Shown here: in pieces, positions 15,812-24,059 of the stretch | Layout of the letters: each line of letters opens with the position of its first letter | Numbering within the stretch: position 1 is the first letter of the stretch | DNA from: Pseudomonadota bacterium | GTDB taxonomy: Bacteria; Pseudomonadota; Gammaproteobacteria; Steroidobacterales; Steroidobacteraceae | Direction: 5' to 3' | Length of the DNA stretch: 34,967 bases | Assembly: GCA_023433515.1 (NCBI GenBank) | Contig: JAEZCN010000194.1 | Coordinates: forward strand, 1 to 34,967 | Notes under the pieces: generated by a model | Database searches by the model: none | Seen by the model: only the letters and a program-made list of their open reading frames with translations | Told to the model about the DNA's origin: nothing | Made by a program: the position numbers and the translations under genes

Positions 15812-16529
15812 TTCTCCGGGCAAAGGCAAGGTCTACCCGGACGCGGCGTCCGCGCTCGCGGGGCTGACGCGCGACGGCATGACCGTCATGTCGGGCGGCT
15901 TCGGCCTGTGTGGAATTCCCGAGAACCTCATCCTCGCATTGCGCGATTCGGGCGCGCGCGATCTCACCGTGATCTCCAACAACGCGGGAGTGGACGGCTT
16001 CGGACTCGGGCTGCTGCTCGAGACCCGGCAGATCCGCAAGATGATTTCGTCGTACGTCGGCGAGAACAAGGAGTTCGAACGCCAGTACCTCGCGAAGGAG
16101 CTCGAGCTCGAATTCAATCCGCAGGGCACGCTGGCCGAACGCATCCGCGCGGGCGGCGCCGGAATCCACGGGTTCTACACGCGCACCGGCGCGGGCACCG
16201 TGGTCGCGGAAGGCAAGGAGACCCGCGAGGTGAACGGCGAGACGTTCGTGCTGGAAACCGGCCTCGCCGCGGATCTATCCATCGTGAAAGCGTGGAAGGG
16301 CGACACCGAGGGCAATCTGGTCTATCGCAAGACCGCGCGCAATTTCAATCCGATGATGGCGACCGCCGGGCGCGTGACGGTCGCGGAGGTCGAAGAACTG
16401 GTCGAGCCCGGTGCGATCGATCCCGAGCTGGTCCACACGCCGGGCATCTTCGTGCAGCGGATCTTCCGCGGAACGGACTACCAGAAGCGCATCGAACAGC
16501 GCACCGTGCGCAAGCGGGCGGGTGGCTAG
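15801..16529 (+). CDS. scoA: Succinyl-CoA:3-ketoacid CoA-transferase, subunit A
   Basis: The protein has 242 aa. The family start MSGGFGLCGIPENLI (about residues 31-45) is the CoA-transferase glycine-rich motif; later NNAGVDGFGLGLLL and GFYTRTGAGT are conserved in subunit A. With subunit B it transfers CoA from succinyl-CoA to acetoacetate, giving acetoacetyl-CoA for thiolysis. Acetoacetate is an end product of tyrosine degradation, so the placement after hppD-maiA is functionally direct. The ATG at 15801 lies 11 bases inside maiA, indicating coupled translation. Confidence 0.95.
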   Translation: MPPSSPGKGKVYPDAASALAGLTRDGMTVMSGGFGLCGIPENLILALRDSGARDLTVISNNAGVDGFGLGLLLETRQIRKMISSYVGENKEFERQYLAKELELEFNPQGTLAERIRAGGAGIHGFYTRTGAGTVVAEGKETREVNGETFVLETGLAADLSIVKAWKGDTEGNLVYRKTARNFNPMMATAGRVTVAEVEELVEPGAIDPELVHTPGIFVQRIFRGTDYQKRIEQRTVRKRAGG

Positions 16530-16533
16530 CCGT

Positions 16534-17169
16534 ATGGCCTGGACTCGGGACGATCTCGCCAAACGCGCCGCGCGCGAGTTGCGCGACGGGTACTACGTGA
16601 ACCTCGGCATCGGGATTCCGACGCTGGTGGCCAACTACATTCCCGAGGGAATGCGGGTCGTGCTGCAATCGGAGAACGGCATGCTCGGCATGGGTCCTTT
16701 CCCCTACGAGGGAGAAGAAGACCCGGACCTCATCAACGCCGGCAAACAGACGATCACGCAGTTGCCGATCTCGTCGTTTTTCTCCTCGGCCGACAGCTTC
16801 GGGATGATCCGCGGCGGCCACATCGATCTATCCGTGCTCGGCGCCCTCGAAGTCGGGGAGAACGGCGACCTCGCGAACTGGATGGTGCCGGGCAAGATGG
16901 TGAAGGGCATGGGCGGCGCGATGGATCTCGTCGCCGGCGTGCGCCGCGTGGTGGTCGTGATGGAGCACAATTCGAAGGATGGTTCGCCGAAGTTCAAACC
17001 GCGCTGCGATCTGCCGCTCACCGGCGCCAACTGCGTCGACATGCTGATCACGGACCTCGCCGTGTTCGAGCGGCCGGACCGCAGGAGCCCTTTCAAACTA
17101 CTGGAGCTGGCGCCCGGCGTGTCGGCGGACGAGGTCCGCGCGAAGACTTCCGCGAAGTTCGCCGGCTGA
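16534..17169 (+). CDS. scoB: Succinyl-CoA:3-ketoacid CoA-transferase, subunit B
   Basis: The protein has 211 aa from the ATG at 16534, four bases after the subunit A stop. The catalytic glutamate is E47 in the QSENGMLGMGP motif, which forms the covalent glutamyl-CoA thioester. Other conserved parts are LGIGIPTLVANY, GGHIDLSVLGALEV and GAMDLVAGVRRV. It is the last gene of the hppD operon and ends three bases from the convergent S41 peptidase gene. Confidence 0.95.
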   Translation: MAWTRDDLAKRAARELRDGYYVNLGIGIPTLVANYIPEGMRVVLQSENGMLGMGPFPYEGEEDPDLINAGKQTITQLPISSFFSSADSFGMIRGGHIDLSVLGALEVGENGDLANWMVPGKMVKGMGGAMDLVAGVRRVVVVMEHNSKDGSPKFKPRCDLPLTGANCVDMLITDLAVFERPDRRSPFKLLELAPGVSADEVRAKTSAKFAG

Positions 17170-17172
17170 GGC

Positions 17173-18108
17173 TCACTCGCGGGCAAGCTTCAATGCGCGC
17201 TCCAGCGCCGCTTCCGCAGGGGTCTCGATATCCGGAACCACCCCGATCTTTTCCCAGTTTCGTCCGTTGATCGGGTTTCGCGGCGTGCCCGTTGACACGA
17301 AAACACTGAAACCCTGCGGTGTGGAGAAGACATCTCCGGGGTTGGCCGCGCCGCCGGAACGTTCGCCGATCACTTTCGCGCGCCCGGCCGACTGGAGGGT
17401 GAATGCGATCGATTCCGCGGCGGACCCCGTGCGGCGGTTCGTGAGTATGTACAGCGGCACATCGGTATTCGGGGTCGGATACTCGATCGCGGGGCGCTCA
17501 TCGGAAGACTTCGTGCGCTCGTGGAACGAGTTGTAGACGTCCGCGCCGGGTTTCACGAAGGCGCTGACGAGATAGCCCACCATCGTGGTGTCTCCGCCGC
17601 CATTGTTGCGAAGATCGAAGATGACCGCCTTCGCGCCGACCGTTTTCGCGAGCGCGTCATCGGCCGCGCGGCGCGCGGGATCGTCGGTATCGCTGAAGTC
17701 GATGACCGGTACGAGAGACAATCCGATCACGACCACGTCGTCTTCGAGTTTGTCGACGCGGCGGAAGCCGTAGTTGGATGCCCGCGCCATCTCCATGAAC
17801 TGCATCGTGAAGTCCGTGGCCTTCTCATTGGTCGCCTGCGGTTCGTACATCACATTGAAGTGACCGTCGATCGGTCGCAGCATCGCGGTCAGTCGCCGGG
17901 CGAGGTCCTTGCGGTCGGTCAACGTGTCGAGTTTCTCATCCTTCGCGCGACGCATGAGCTCGTCCGCGATTTCTTTCCCGCGCGCGGAATCGAAGTAGTT
18001 CTCGCGAATCACCTGCGCCACGCCGACTATGTCATCCGGCGCCTGGGACCACGAGGTCGCGAAGGCAAACAGGAAACACGATCCGAGGAAGCAGTGCTTG
18101 AGGTTCAT
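17173..18108 (-). CDS. S41 family (tail-specific/IRBP-like) exported peptidase
   Basis: The protein has 311 aa from the ATG at 18108, which is preceded by AAGGAG; the frame is open further upstream but overlaps another gene. It has a signal peptide (hydrophobic residues 7-19, likely cleavage after SWSQA), so it is periplasmic. The N-terminal helical part (about 25-85) is followed by the core domain: AVIFDLRNNGGGD (about 161-173), then LTNRRTGSAAESIAF with the probable nucleophile S229, then VIGERSGGAANPGD. It has no PDZ domain and is closer to the retinol-binding-protein-like branch than to the Prc/CtpA type. The substrate is unknown. It lies 89 bases downstream of the HxlR gene on the same strand. 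Confidence 0.86.
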   Translation of the reverse strand: MNLKHCFLGSCFLFAFATSWSQAPDDIVGVAQVIRENYFDSARGKEIADELMRRAKDEKLDTLTDRKDLARRLTAMLRPIDGHFNVMYEPQATNEKATDFTMQFMEMARASNYGFRRVDKLEDDVVVIGLSLVPVIDFSDTDDPARRAADDALAKTVGAKAVIFDLRNNGGGDTTMVGYLVSAFVKPGADVYNSFHERTKSSDERPAIEYPTPNTDVPLYILTNRRTGSAAESIAFTLQSAGRAKVIGERSGGAANPGDVFSTPQGFSVFVSTGTPRNPINGRNWEKIGVVPDIETPAEAALERALKLARE

Positions 18109-18197
18109 CTCGATCTCCTTGGGCACATGGATGCTTCGGAGATGGGAAAGGTTGCAGGGCGCCACGTACCGCCGCGCGGAGTTTGTCCGGGAAACGC

Positions 18198-18575
18198 CTA
18201 CGCGGCATCCGCGTCGAACCGGCGGGCAGTGACCGACATGCGCCGATAGTTGTTGGTCACCCAGTTTTCGATCCCGACCACCAGCTCCGCAAGCGATCGC
18301 CCGAGCGATGTCAGTGAATATTCCACCCGCGGCGGCACCTCGCCGTAATCGCGCCGCTGCACGATGCCGTGGCGCTCGAGTTCGCGCAGCGTTTGCGTGA
18401 GCATCTTCGCCGATACGCCGTCCAGGCGGCGCTTGATCGCATGGGTCCGGCACGGCCCGGCGCGCAGCGTGCACAACACGAGCATCGACCACTTGCTGCC
18501 GATCAACGCGAGGATGTCCTGCGAAGGGCATGCGCTGTTGTAGACGTCGGCGGACTTGTCGGATTTGGTCGGCAT
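18198..18575 (-). CDS. HxlR family transcriptional regulator
   Basis: The protein has 125 aa. The HxlR-type winged helix is clear: LALIGSKWSMLVLCTL, DGVSAKMLTQTLRELERHGIVQR and PPRVEYSLTSLGRSL. Several family members sense electrophiles or quinones through a conserved cysteine near the N-terminus; C16 in SACPSQD is at that position. It is divergent from the nitronate monooxygenase gene, with 60 bases between the start codons containing an inverted repeat, so it likely represses that gene. Confidence 0.9.
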   Translation of the reverse strand: MPTKSDKSADVYNSACPSQDILALIGSKWSMLVLCTLRAGPCRTHAIKRRLDGVSAKMLTQTLRELERHGIVQRRDYGEVPPRVEYSLTSLGRSLAELVVGIENWVTNNYRRMSVTARRFDADAA

Positions 18576-18593
18576 GGGCGGTTACCAGAAGGT

Positions 18594-18615
18594 GCGTACT
18601 TACCAAGCGGTACGC
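18594..18615. promoter_or_regulatory. Inverted repeat between HxlR and monooxygenase genes, candidate operator
   Basis: GCGTAC (18594-18599) and GTACGC (18610-18615) are reverse complements separated by ten bases, so the centres of the half-sites are about 16 bases apart, as expected for a dimeric winged-helix regulator. The site lies in the short divergent gap, 19 bases before the HxlR start codon and 21 bases before the monooxygenase ATG. GC-rich DNA makes short repeats common by chance, so the call is moderate. Confidence 0.4.
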
Positions 18616-18635
18616 GGGCGCCTATCGTACGCGCC

Positions 18636-19670
18636 ATGTTCGGCATCGACCATCCAATCATCCAGGGTCCGTTCGGCGGCGGCTTGTCGTCGGTCGATCT
18701 CGTGGTCGCCGTGAGCGAGAGCGGCGGACTCGGCTCCTTCGGCGCGCATCATCTCGATGCGGCGGGCATGCGCGACGTCGCGGCGAAAATCCGCGCGCGG
18801 ACGAATCGGCCATTCGCACTGAACCTGTGGATTCCACACAAGGGCAGCGACGACCCGCCACTCACGGATACGCAATGGAGCGCGGCCTGCGAACTGCTGA
18901 GGCCGTACTTCGACGAACTCGGCGTAGCCATGCCGGTCCGGCCCGGGCGATTCATGCCGCGTTTCGATGAACAGGTCGAGACGCTGCTGGCTCTGAAACC
19001 GCCGGTCTTCAGTTTCGTATTCGGCGTGCCGGAGGCTTCGATACTCGATCGCTGCCGCGGCGCCGGTATCCTGACCGTCGGAACGGCCACCACGGCGGCC
19101 GAGGCCAAACTACTCGCGGATGCGGGCGTCGACGCGGTCGTCGCGACGGGATTCGAGGCAGGCGGTCATCGTGTTTCCTTTCTCGATCGACCGGAGAACT
19201 GCCTGACCGGCACGCTTGCGCTGGTGCCGCAGGTCGTGGATGCGGTGAAGGTGCCGGTGATCGCGGCCGGCGGAATCGTCGATGGCCGCGGCATTGCCGC
19301 GGTGAGGAAACTCGGCGCCTCGGGCGCGCAGATCGGCACGGCTTTCCTCGCATGCGAGGAATCCGGAGCGCACGAGCTGCATCGCGCCAGTCTGTTCAGC
19401 GCCGATGCGCGTCGCACGACACTGACCCGTGCGTTCTCGGGCCGCCTCGCGCGCAGCGTTCACAACGATTTCATCGACGCGATGAGCGGCCACGATGCGC
19501 GGCTCGCGCCTTATCCGGTGCAGAACTGGTTGACGGCGCAGTTCAGGAAGGCCGCGCTCGCGGCGGGACGCGCGGACCTGATCTCGCTGTGGTCGGGGCA
19601 GGGCGCGCCGCTGCTGAAGCACCGGCGCGCCCGCGAGTTGTTCGCCTCACTCGTCTCGCAGGCTCGCTGA
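18636..19670 (+). CDS. Nitronate monooxygenase-like FMN enzyme (NPD family)
   Basis: The protein has 344 aa from the ATG at 18636 (MFGIDHPIIQGP). It is an FMN-binding TIM barrel: IIQGPFGGG at the N-terminus, VVAVSESGGLGSFG, then ILTVGTATTAAEAKLLADAGVDAVVATGFEAGGHR holding the family's EAGGH motif with the proposed catalytic His, then VPVIAAGGIVDGRG and the phosphate-binding GASGAQIGTAF. Family members oxidise alkyl nitronates or related compounds with O2; some act as enoyl reductases. The physiological substrate is not evident. Its 3' end overlaps the convergent PEP-CTERM gene by 24 bases. Confidence 0.87.
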   Translation: MFGIDHPIIQGPFGGGLSSVDLVVAVSESGGLGSFGAHHLDAAGMRDVAAKIRARTNRPFALNLWIPHKGSDDPPLTDTQWSAACELLRPYFDELGVAMPVRPGRFMPRFDEQVETLLALKPPVFSFVFGVPEASILDRCRGAGILTVGTATTAAEAKLLADAGVDAVVATGFEAGGHRVSFLDRPENCLTGTLALVPQVVDAVKVPVIAAGGIVDGRGIAAVRKLGASGAQIGTAFLACEESGAHELHRASLFSADARRTTLTRAFSGRLARSVHNDFIDAMSGHDARLAPYPVQNWLTAQFRKAALAAGRADLISLWSGQGAPLLKHRRARELFASLVSQAR

Positions 19671-20396
19671 CTTCATCGTCCGACGACGCGCGAAAACGAT
19701 GCCCAGCAGGCCGACCGCGAGCAACGCGAACGTGCCCGGCTCCGGAACGCTGTTGAAGCGCAGATGATCGAGGGACGTGCCGTTCGACCAGCCGCCCGCG
19801 ATCACGTAGCGGATGTCGCCGCTCGATGCGGAGAGGCTCGTGGTCACCTGGCAGTAGTCCGTCCAGGCCGAAGGCCCGGAGCAGCGCGCGAAGTCGAAAG
19901 TCTGGGTCATCCCGCCGACGAGGTTGAAGTTCTCGTCGAAGCCGTAGAGGTACGTGTCGTCCTGTGCCCAGAACGCGCCCGAAAGCTCGACGAAGTCCGT
20001 CGGCCTGGTGAACGTCAGGAGCATCACGTTGAACCGCTCCGCGCAGGCCCCGGCGCCGCCGTTCAGGCTGGCGAAACACTGGCTCGCGTTCAGCAGCGAG
20101 CTGCCGAGGCCGCCCCATTGATCGATGCCGCCGAATCCGTCGCCGAACACCTTCGTGCCCGTGACCGCGCAATCGGTGCTCCCGCCGTAACAGTTCGAGA
20201 CGAATACGGGAGCGAATGTCGGAAGATAGGAGGTGTCGTCGTAGAACCGGAACGTCGAGAGCGTGACGTGCGGATGCGCACTCGAGATGTCCCGGCCCGC
20301 GTCGAAGTCGTCGGGGTCGAACAACACCATGGTCGCCTGAACGTTCGAACCCGCGGCCAGCGCCAGCAACGCGAGCAGAGTGTGTAGCTTTCGCAT
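19647..20396 (-). CDS. PEP-CTERM sorting domain protein
   Basis: The protein has 249 aa from the ATG at 20396 (MRKLHTLLALLALAAG), chosen because CAGGG lies nine bases upstream and the signal peptide begins there; alternative starts are 20405 and 20450. The C-terminus is the classic sorting tag: VPEPGTF, a hydrophobic helix (ALLAVGLLGIVFA) and RRR. Exosortase and its partners recognise this tag and release the protein to the cell surface or matrix, usually alongside exopolysaccharide production. The middle is beta-rich, low in Lys and has paired cysteines, with no domain I can name. No exosortase gene is in the window. Confidence 0.88.
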   Translation of the reverse strand: MRKLHTLLALLALAAGSNVQATMVLFDPDDFDAGRDISSAHPHVTLSTFRFYDDTSYLPTFAPVFVSNCYGGSTDCAVTGTKVFGDGFGGIDQWGGLGSSLLNASQCFASLNGGAGACAERFNVMLLTFTRPTDFVELSGAFWAQDDTYLYGFDENFNLVGGMTQTFDFARCSGPSAWTDYCQVTTSLSASSGDIRYVIAGGWSNGTSLDHLRFNSVPEPGTFALLAVGLLGIVFARRRTMKSASLRDE

Positions 20397-20470
20397 CCTT
20401 GCCATCCCTGAGCTATCTGATGGCTCGATGGAATCACGCCCGCAGCGCATCCGGCAGTGGGCCGAAAGGA

Positions 20471-20486
20471 CAAAGTCGGAACTTTG
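20471..20486. promoter_or_regulatory. Small stem-loop in the PEP-CTERM leader or promoter region
   Basis: CAAAGT (20471-20476) and ACTTTG (20481-20486) flank a four-base centre (CGGA). It is 75 bases upstream of the PEP-CTERM start and 58 bases past the zapE stop. There is no T-run after it on the minus strand, so it is a weak terminator candidate for zapE; a regulator site for the PEP-CTERM gene is equally possible. PEP-CTERM genes in one genome often share an upstream element, but only one copy is present here to compare. Confidence 0.3.
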
Positions 20487-20544
20487 AGAAGTAGGTCCGG
20501 ATGTGTCGACGCGCGGATTTTGCCGCGGCGAGATCCGGTCCGCG

Positions 20545-21654
20545 TCAGGCCGCGCGATGCGCGCTGGCGAGGTACTCCTCGCTCTGCATCTCGATGAGCC
20601 GGCTCGTCGTGCGCTGGAACTCGAATTTCAGCTTCTCGCCCGCGTACAGCTCGGCGGCAGGCGCGGCCGCTGAAATAATTACATTCACGCCGCGATCGTA
20701 GAATTCGTCCACGACGGAGATGAAACGCCGGGCGGCGTTGTCCGCATCCACGCCGAACTTCGGCACGTTGGCGATGATCACGCTCTGGTACTCGCTCGCG
20801 ATTGCGATGTAGTCCGCGGCGCTGCGCGGGCCCTCGCACAGCGCGGAGAATTCGAACCAGATGACGTTTTCGCTTTCGCGCACCACCTTGATCTTGCGGC
20901 TGTTCACGCTGATGTCGTGGCCGCTCTCGACGTCCTCGTCCGACAGGTCGTCGAACAGTTCCTCGAGTTTCCTCTGGGTGGCGGGATCGGCGCTCGGCAG
21001 GTAGATCGGGGCGGCGATGAGCTGCCGCAGCCGGTAGTCCACGCCGCCATCGACGTTGACGACCTCGCAGTGTTTTTCGATCAGGCCGATCGTGGGGACG
21101 AACCGCTCGCGTTGCAGCCCGTTCTTGTACAAGTCCTTCGGCTTCACGTTCGACGTGAACACCAGCGCGACGCCGCGCCCGAGCAGCGCATCGAGGAGTC
21201 CGGCGAGGATCATCGCATCGGCGATGTCAGACACGAACAACTCGTCGAAACAGACGACGCGTGCCTTCTTCGCGACCTTGTCGGCGACGCCGTCGAGCGG
21301 CGACTGCATGCCCTTGAGCCGTTTGAGCTCGGCGTGCACCTCATGCATGAAGCGGTAGAAATGGGTGCGGCGCTTCGCGCTCAGCGTGAGCGACGCGTAG
21401 AACAGATCCATGAGCCAGGTCTTTCCGCGCCCGACGCCGCCCCACAGGTACACCCCCTTCGGGGCGCCATTGCCCGAAAGCGTCAGGCCGCGCAGCAGCC
21501 TCTTTCCGAGCGGCGCGGAGGCTTCCGCGGCCAGCGCGGCGCGCAGGCGTTCGAGGGACTCGAGCGCGGCGAGCTGCGCCCTGTCGGCCGCGAATCCGCG
21601 CTTGGCGATCTCCCGGGCGTAGAGGGCGCCGAGGACGTCATCGGTGCCGTTCAC
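20545..21654 (-). CDS. zapE: ZapE/AFG1-like P-loop ATPase
   Basis: The protein has 369 aa and starts with GTG at 21654, overlapping the ETF-QO stop (GTGA). Walker A is GGVGRGKT (residues 72-79), Walker B is VVCFDELFVSD, and the sensor is VFTSNVKP. ZapE is a cell-division ATPase that destabilises FtsZ bundles under low oxygen or late in division; the mitochondrial homologue AFG1/LACE1 handles respiratory-chain subunits. Placement directly after ETF-QO in one overlapping transcript unit is unusual for a division gene and may relate to the respiratory role. It is the last gene of the TetR-thiolase-SDR-ETF-QO run. Confidence 0.92.
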   Translation of the reverse strand: MNGTDDVLGALYAREIAKRGFAADRAQLAALESLERLRAALAAEASAPLGKRLLRGLTLSGNGAPKGVYLWGGVGRGKTWLMDLFYASLTLSAKRRTHFYRFMHEVHAELKRLKGMQSPLDGVADKVAKKARVVCFDELFVSDIADAMILAGLLDALLGRGVALVFTSNVKPKDLYKNGLQRERFVPTIGLIEKHCEVVNVDGGVDYRLRQLIAAPIYLPSADPATQRKLEELFDDLSDEDVESGHDISVNSRKIKVVRESENVIWFEFSALCEGPRSAADYIAIASEYQSVIIANVPKFGVDADNAARRFISVVDEFYDRGVNVIISAAAPAAELYAGEKLKFEFQRTTSRLIEMQSEEYLASAHRAA

Positions 21655-23267
21655 AGCAGCTGGTAGTTAGGACCGGAACCGCCTTCGGGCGTCGTCCAGT
21701 CGATGATCTGGTACGGGTCCTTGATGTCGCAGGCCTTGCAGTGCACGCAGTTGGCCGCGTTGATCTGCAACTTCTTGCCGCCCGCGCCGTCGTCGACCAT
21801 TTCGTAGACGTGGGCCGGGCAGAAGCGCGTGCAGGGATTGCCGTATTCCGCCGCGCAGGTGGTGGCGCAGATGTTCCGGTCGCGCACCTTGAGGTGCACG
21901 GGCTGCACTTCGTCGTGCGCGGTCACCGCGAAAAACACGGACGACAGCCGGTCGCGCGGCGGCAGGTCGCGCTGCACCCAGCGCCGGTCGGGGGACTCGT
22001 AATCGGCCAGCTTCTCGAGCGGCCAGGTCTCGTTGTTGCGCAACGTCCAGGGAGTCGTGCCGGACAACATGCTCTCGATCGCCGCGTTGACCATGCCGCG
22101 CTTCATGCCGCGCTTGAACCCGGGCTTGATGTTGCGCACCTCGTGCAGCTCGGCCACCGCCTCGGTCTTGCGCCACACGGCGTCGAAACCGATGCTCGTG
22201 TCGTTCTCGGCGAAGTAATCGGCCGCGGCCATCGCGCAGCGCAGCGCCTGGTGAATGCCCTTGATCTTGGGAACGTTGAGGGTTCCCGCCGAGTCGCCCA
22301 CGAGTACCGCGCCCGGCATTTCGAGCTTGGGCAGGGACTGGAAGCCGCCGGCGGTGATCGAGCGCGCGCCCGCCGAGAGGATTTCTCCGCCCTTCAGGAA
22401 TTCGTGCATGCGCGGGTGATGCTTGAATTGCTGAAACGCCTCGAATGGAAAGAAGCGCGGATCGCGGTAATCGAGACCCGTGACGTAGCCGACGTACGCG
22501 CGATCGTCGTCGAGGTGATAGACGAAACTGCCGCCGTAGGTCCTGGAATCCAGCGGCCAGCCGACGCTGTGCTGCACGAGCCCGGGCGTGACGCGGCCCG
22601 GCGGCAACTGCCACAACTCCTTCATGCCGAGCGCGTAGACCTGCGGGTCCGCGTTCGCGTCGAGCTTGTAACGCGTGATGAGTACCTTCGCGAGGCTGCC
22701 GCGGCAGCCTTCGGCAATGACCGTGAGCCGCGCGCGTACTTCGGCGCCGGGCATGTAGTTAGGGCCGCGCGAGCCGTCTTGTTGCACGCCCATGTCGCCG
22801 ACCTGCACGCCGGCGACGGAGCCGTCGTCGTCGAACAGCGGCAACGCGGCGGCGAACCCGGGGAACACGTCCACGCCGAGTTGTTCGGCCTGCGTGGCCA
22901 TCCACTGCACGAGTCCGCCGAGCGAGACGATGAAATTGCCCTCGTTACGCAGGTAACCCGGGATCCACGGCATCCTGGTCGCGCTCTTGCGCGACAGCCA
23001 GTGGAATTCGTCGCGCACCACGGGCACGCGGATCGGCAGCGGTGCCTGCCGCCACGCGGGCAGCAGCGCGTCGAGCGGTCCCGGCTCCATCACGGCGCCC
23101 GACAGCGTGTGCGCGCCGATGGTCGAGCCTTTCTCGAGCACGCACACCGTCAACTCGGGTTTGCGCTGCTTGAGCCGGATCGCGGTCGCGAGCCCGGCCG
23201 GGCCGCCGCCGATGACGGCGACGTCGTATTCCATGACGTCTCGTTGCGCGGGGCCTGGTGCGTTCAT
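21651..23267 (-). CDS. Electron transfer flavoprotein-ubiquinone oxidoreductase
   Basis: The protein has 538 aa from the ATG at 23267, which overlaps the SDR stop (ATGA); a second possible start is the ATG at 23234. It takes electrons from reduced ETF, filled by acyl-CoA dehydrogenases, to ubiquinone at the inner membrane. The N-terminal FAD site is VAVIGGGPAGLATA (about residues 17-30); a second FAD contact is AVLVGDSAGTLNVPK; the C-terminal [4Fe-4S] domain has cysteines in RFCPAHVYE and NCVHCKACDIKDP. No ETF subunit gene is in the window. Its place with beta-oxidation enzymes and icmF indicates that the local pathway includes an acyl-CoA dehydrogenase step. Confidence 0.95.
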   Translation of the reverse strand: MNAPGPAQRDVMEYDVAVIGGGPAGLATAIRLKQRKPELTVCVLEKGSTIGAHTLSGAVMEPGPLDALLPAWRQAPLPIRVPVVRDEFHWLSRKSATRMPWIPGYLRNEGNFIVSLGGLVQWMATQAEQLGVDVFPGFAAALPLFDDDGSVAGVQVGDMGVQQDGSRGPNYMPGAEVRARLTVIAEGCRGSLAKVLITRYKLDANADPQVYALGMKELWQLPPGRVTPGLVQHSVGWPLDSRTYGGSFVYHLDDDRAYVGYVTGLDYRDPRFFPFEAFQQFKHHPRMHEFLKGGEILSAGARSITAGGFQSLPKLEMPGAVLVGDSAGTLNVPKIKGIHQALRCAMAAADYFAENDTSIGFDAVWRKTEAVAELHEVRNIKPGFKRGMKRGMVNAAIESMLSGTTPWTLRNNETWPLEKLADYESPDRRWVQRDLPPRDRLSSVFFAVTAHDEVQPVHLKVRDRNICATTCAAEYGNPCTRFCPAHVYEMVDDGAGGKKLQINAANCVHCKACDIKDPYQIIDWTTPEGGSGPNYQLL

Positions 23268-24031
23268 TTCGGTTGCATGCGGATCGCGCCGTCGAGGCGG
23301 ATCGTCTCGCCGTTCAGATAGGTGTTCTCGCAGATGGCCTGCACGAGCGCCGCGTATTCCTCGGGCCGGCCGAGACGCGGGGGGAACGGGACTTGTTTGC
23401 CGAGCGAGTCCTGGACGTCCTGTGGCATCGCCGCGAGCATGGGTGTGCCGAAGATCCCGGGCGCGATCGACATCACGCGGATGCCGAACATCGCGAATTC
23501 GCGCGCGATGGGCAGCGTCATGCCGGCCACCGCGGCCTTGGTGGCGGAGTAGGCAGCCTGGCCGATCTGTCCTTCGTACGCGGCCACCGACGAGGTGTGG
23601 ACGATCACGCCACGTTCGCCCTCGGCGTTCGGCGTGTTGGCCTGCATGATCGCGGCGGCCGCCTTGTCGCACAGGAACGTGCCGATGAGATTGATGTGCA
23701 CGACCTTCGCGAAGAAGTCGCCGGCCATCGGGCCGTTCTTGCCGAGCACACGCCCCGCGCCGATCACGCCGGCGCAATTGACCAGCAGGTTGATGCCGTC
23801 CATCGCCGCGCGCGCCGCTTCCATCGCCGAATTCACTTCGGTTTCGGAAGTCACGTCGCACTTGGCGAAGGTTGTCCCGCCACCGATAGCTTGGGCCGCG
23901 GCGAGTCCAGGCCCTTCCTGGACATCTAACAACGTGACGCGGCCACCCGCCGCGGCGATGTGGCGGGCCACGGCGTTACCGAGGCCCGAAGCACCGCCCG
24001 TTATGACCGCGCGCGCATCCTGGATTTTCAT
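23264..24031 (-). CDS. SDR family 3-hydroxyacyl-CoA dehydrogenase (HSD17B10-like)
   Basis: The protein has 255 aa. It is a classical short-chain dehydrogenase: cofactor motif TGGASGLG (residues 11-18), a DV motif after the first strand pair (LLDVQ), NCAG, and the catalytic set Ser (HTSSVAA), Tyr and Lys (AAYSATKAA). The insertion and the C-terminal FPPRLGRPEEYA and LNGETIRLDGAIRM match type-2 3-hydroxyacyl-CoA dehydrogenases, which oxidise 3-hydroxyacyl-CoA, including 2-methyl-3-hydroxybutyryl-CoA, with NAD. It sits 28 bases after the thiolase gene and overlaps ETF-QO by four bases. Confidence 0.92.
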   Translation of the reverse strand: MKIQDARAVITGGASGLGNAVARHIAAAGGRVTLLDVQEGPGLAAAQAIGGGTTFAKCDVTSETEVNSAMEAARAAMDGINLLVNCAGVIGAGRVLGKNGPMAGDFFAKVVHINLIGTFLCDKAAAAIMQANTPNAEGERGVIVHTSSVAAYEGQIGQAAYSATKAAVAGMTLPIAREFAMFGIRVMSIAPGIFGTPMLAAMPQDVQDSLGKQVPFPPRLGRPEEYAALVQAICENTYLNGETIRLDGAIRMQPK

Positions 24032-24059
24032 GCGCCAAGCATATCGAATGGCGCGTGAA

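Noticed and set aside
21741..23321. Long plus-strand frame opposite the ETF-QO gene
   Set aside because: It is antisense to a conserved enzyme, with no motifs and composition typical of a GC-rich shadow.
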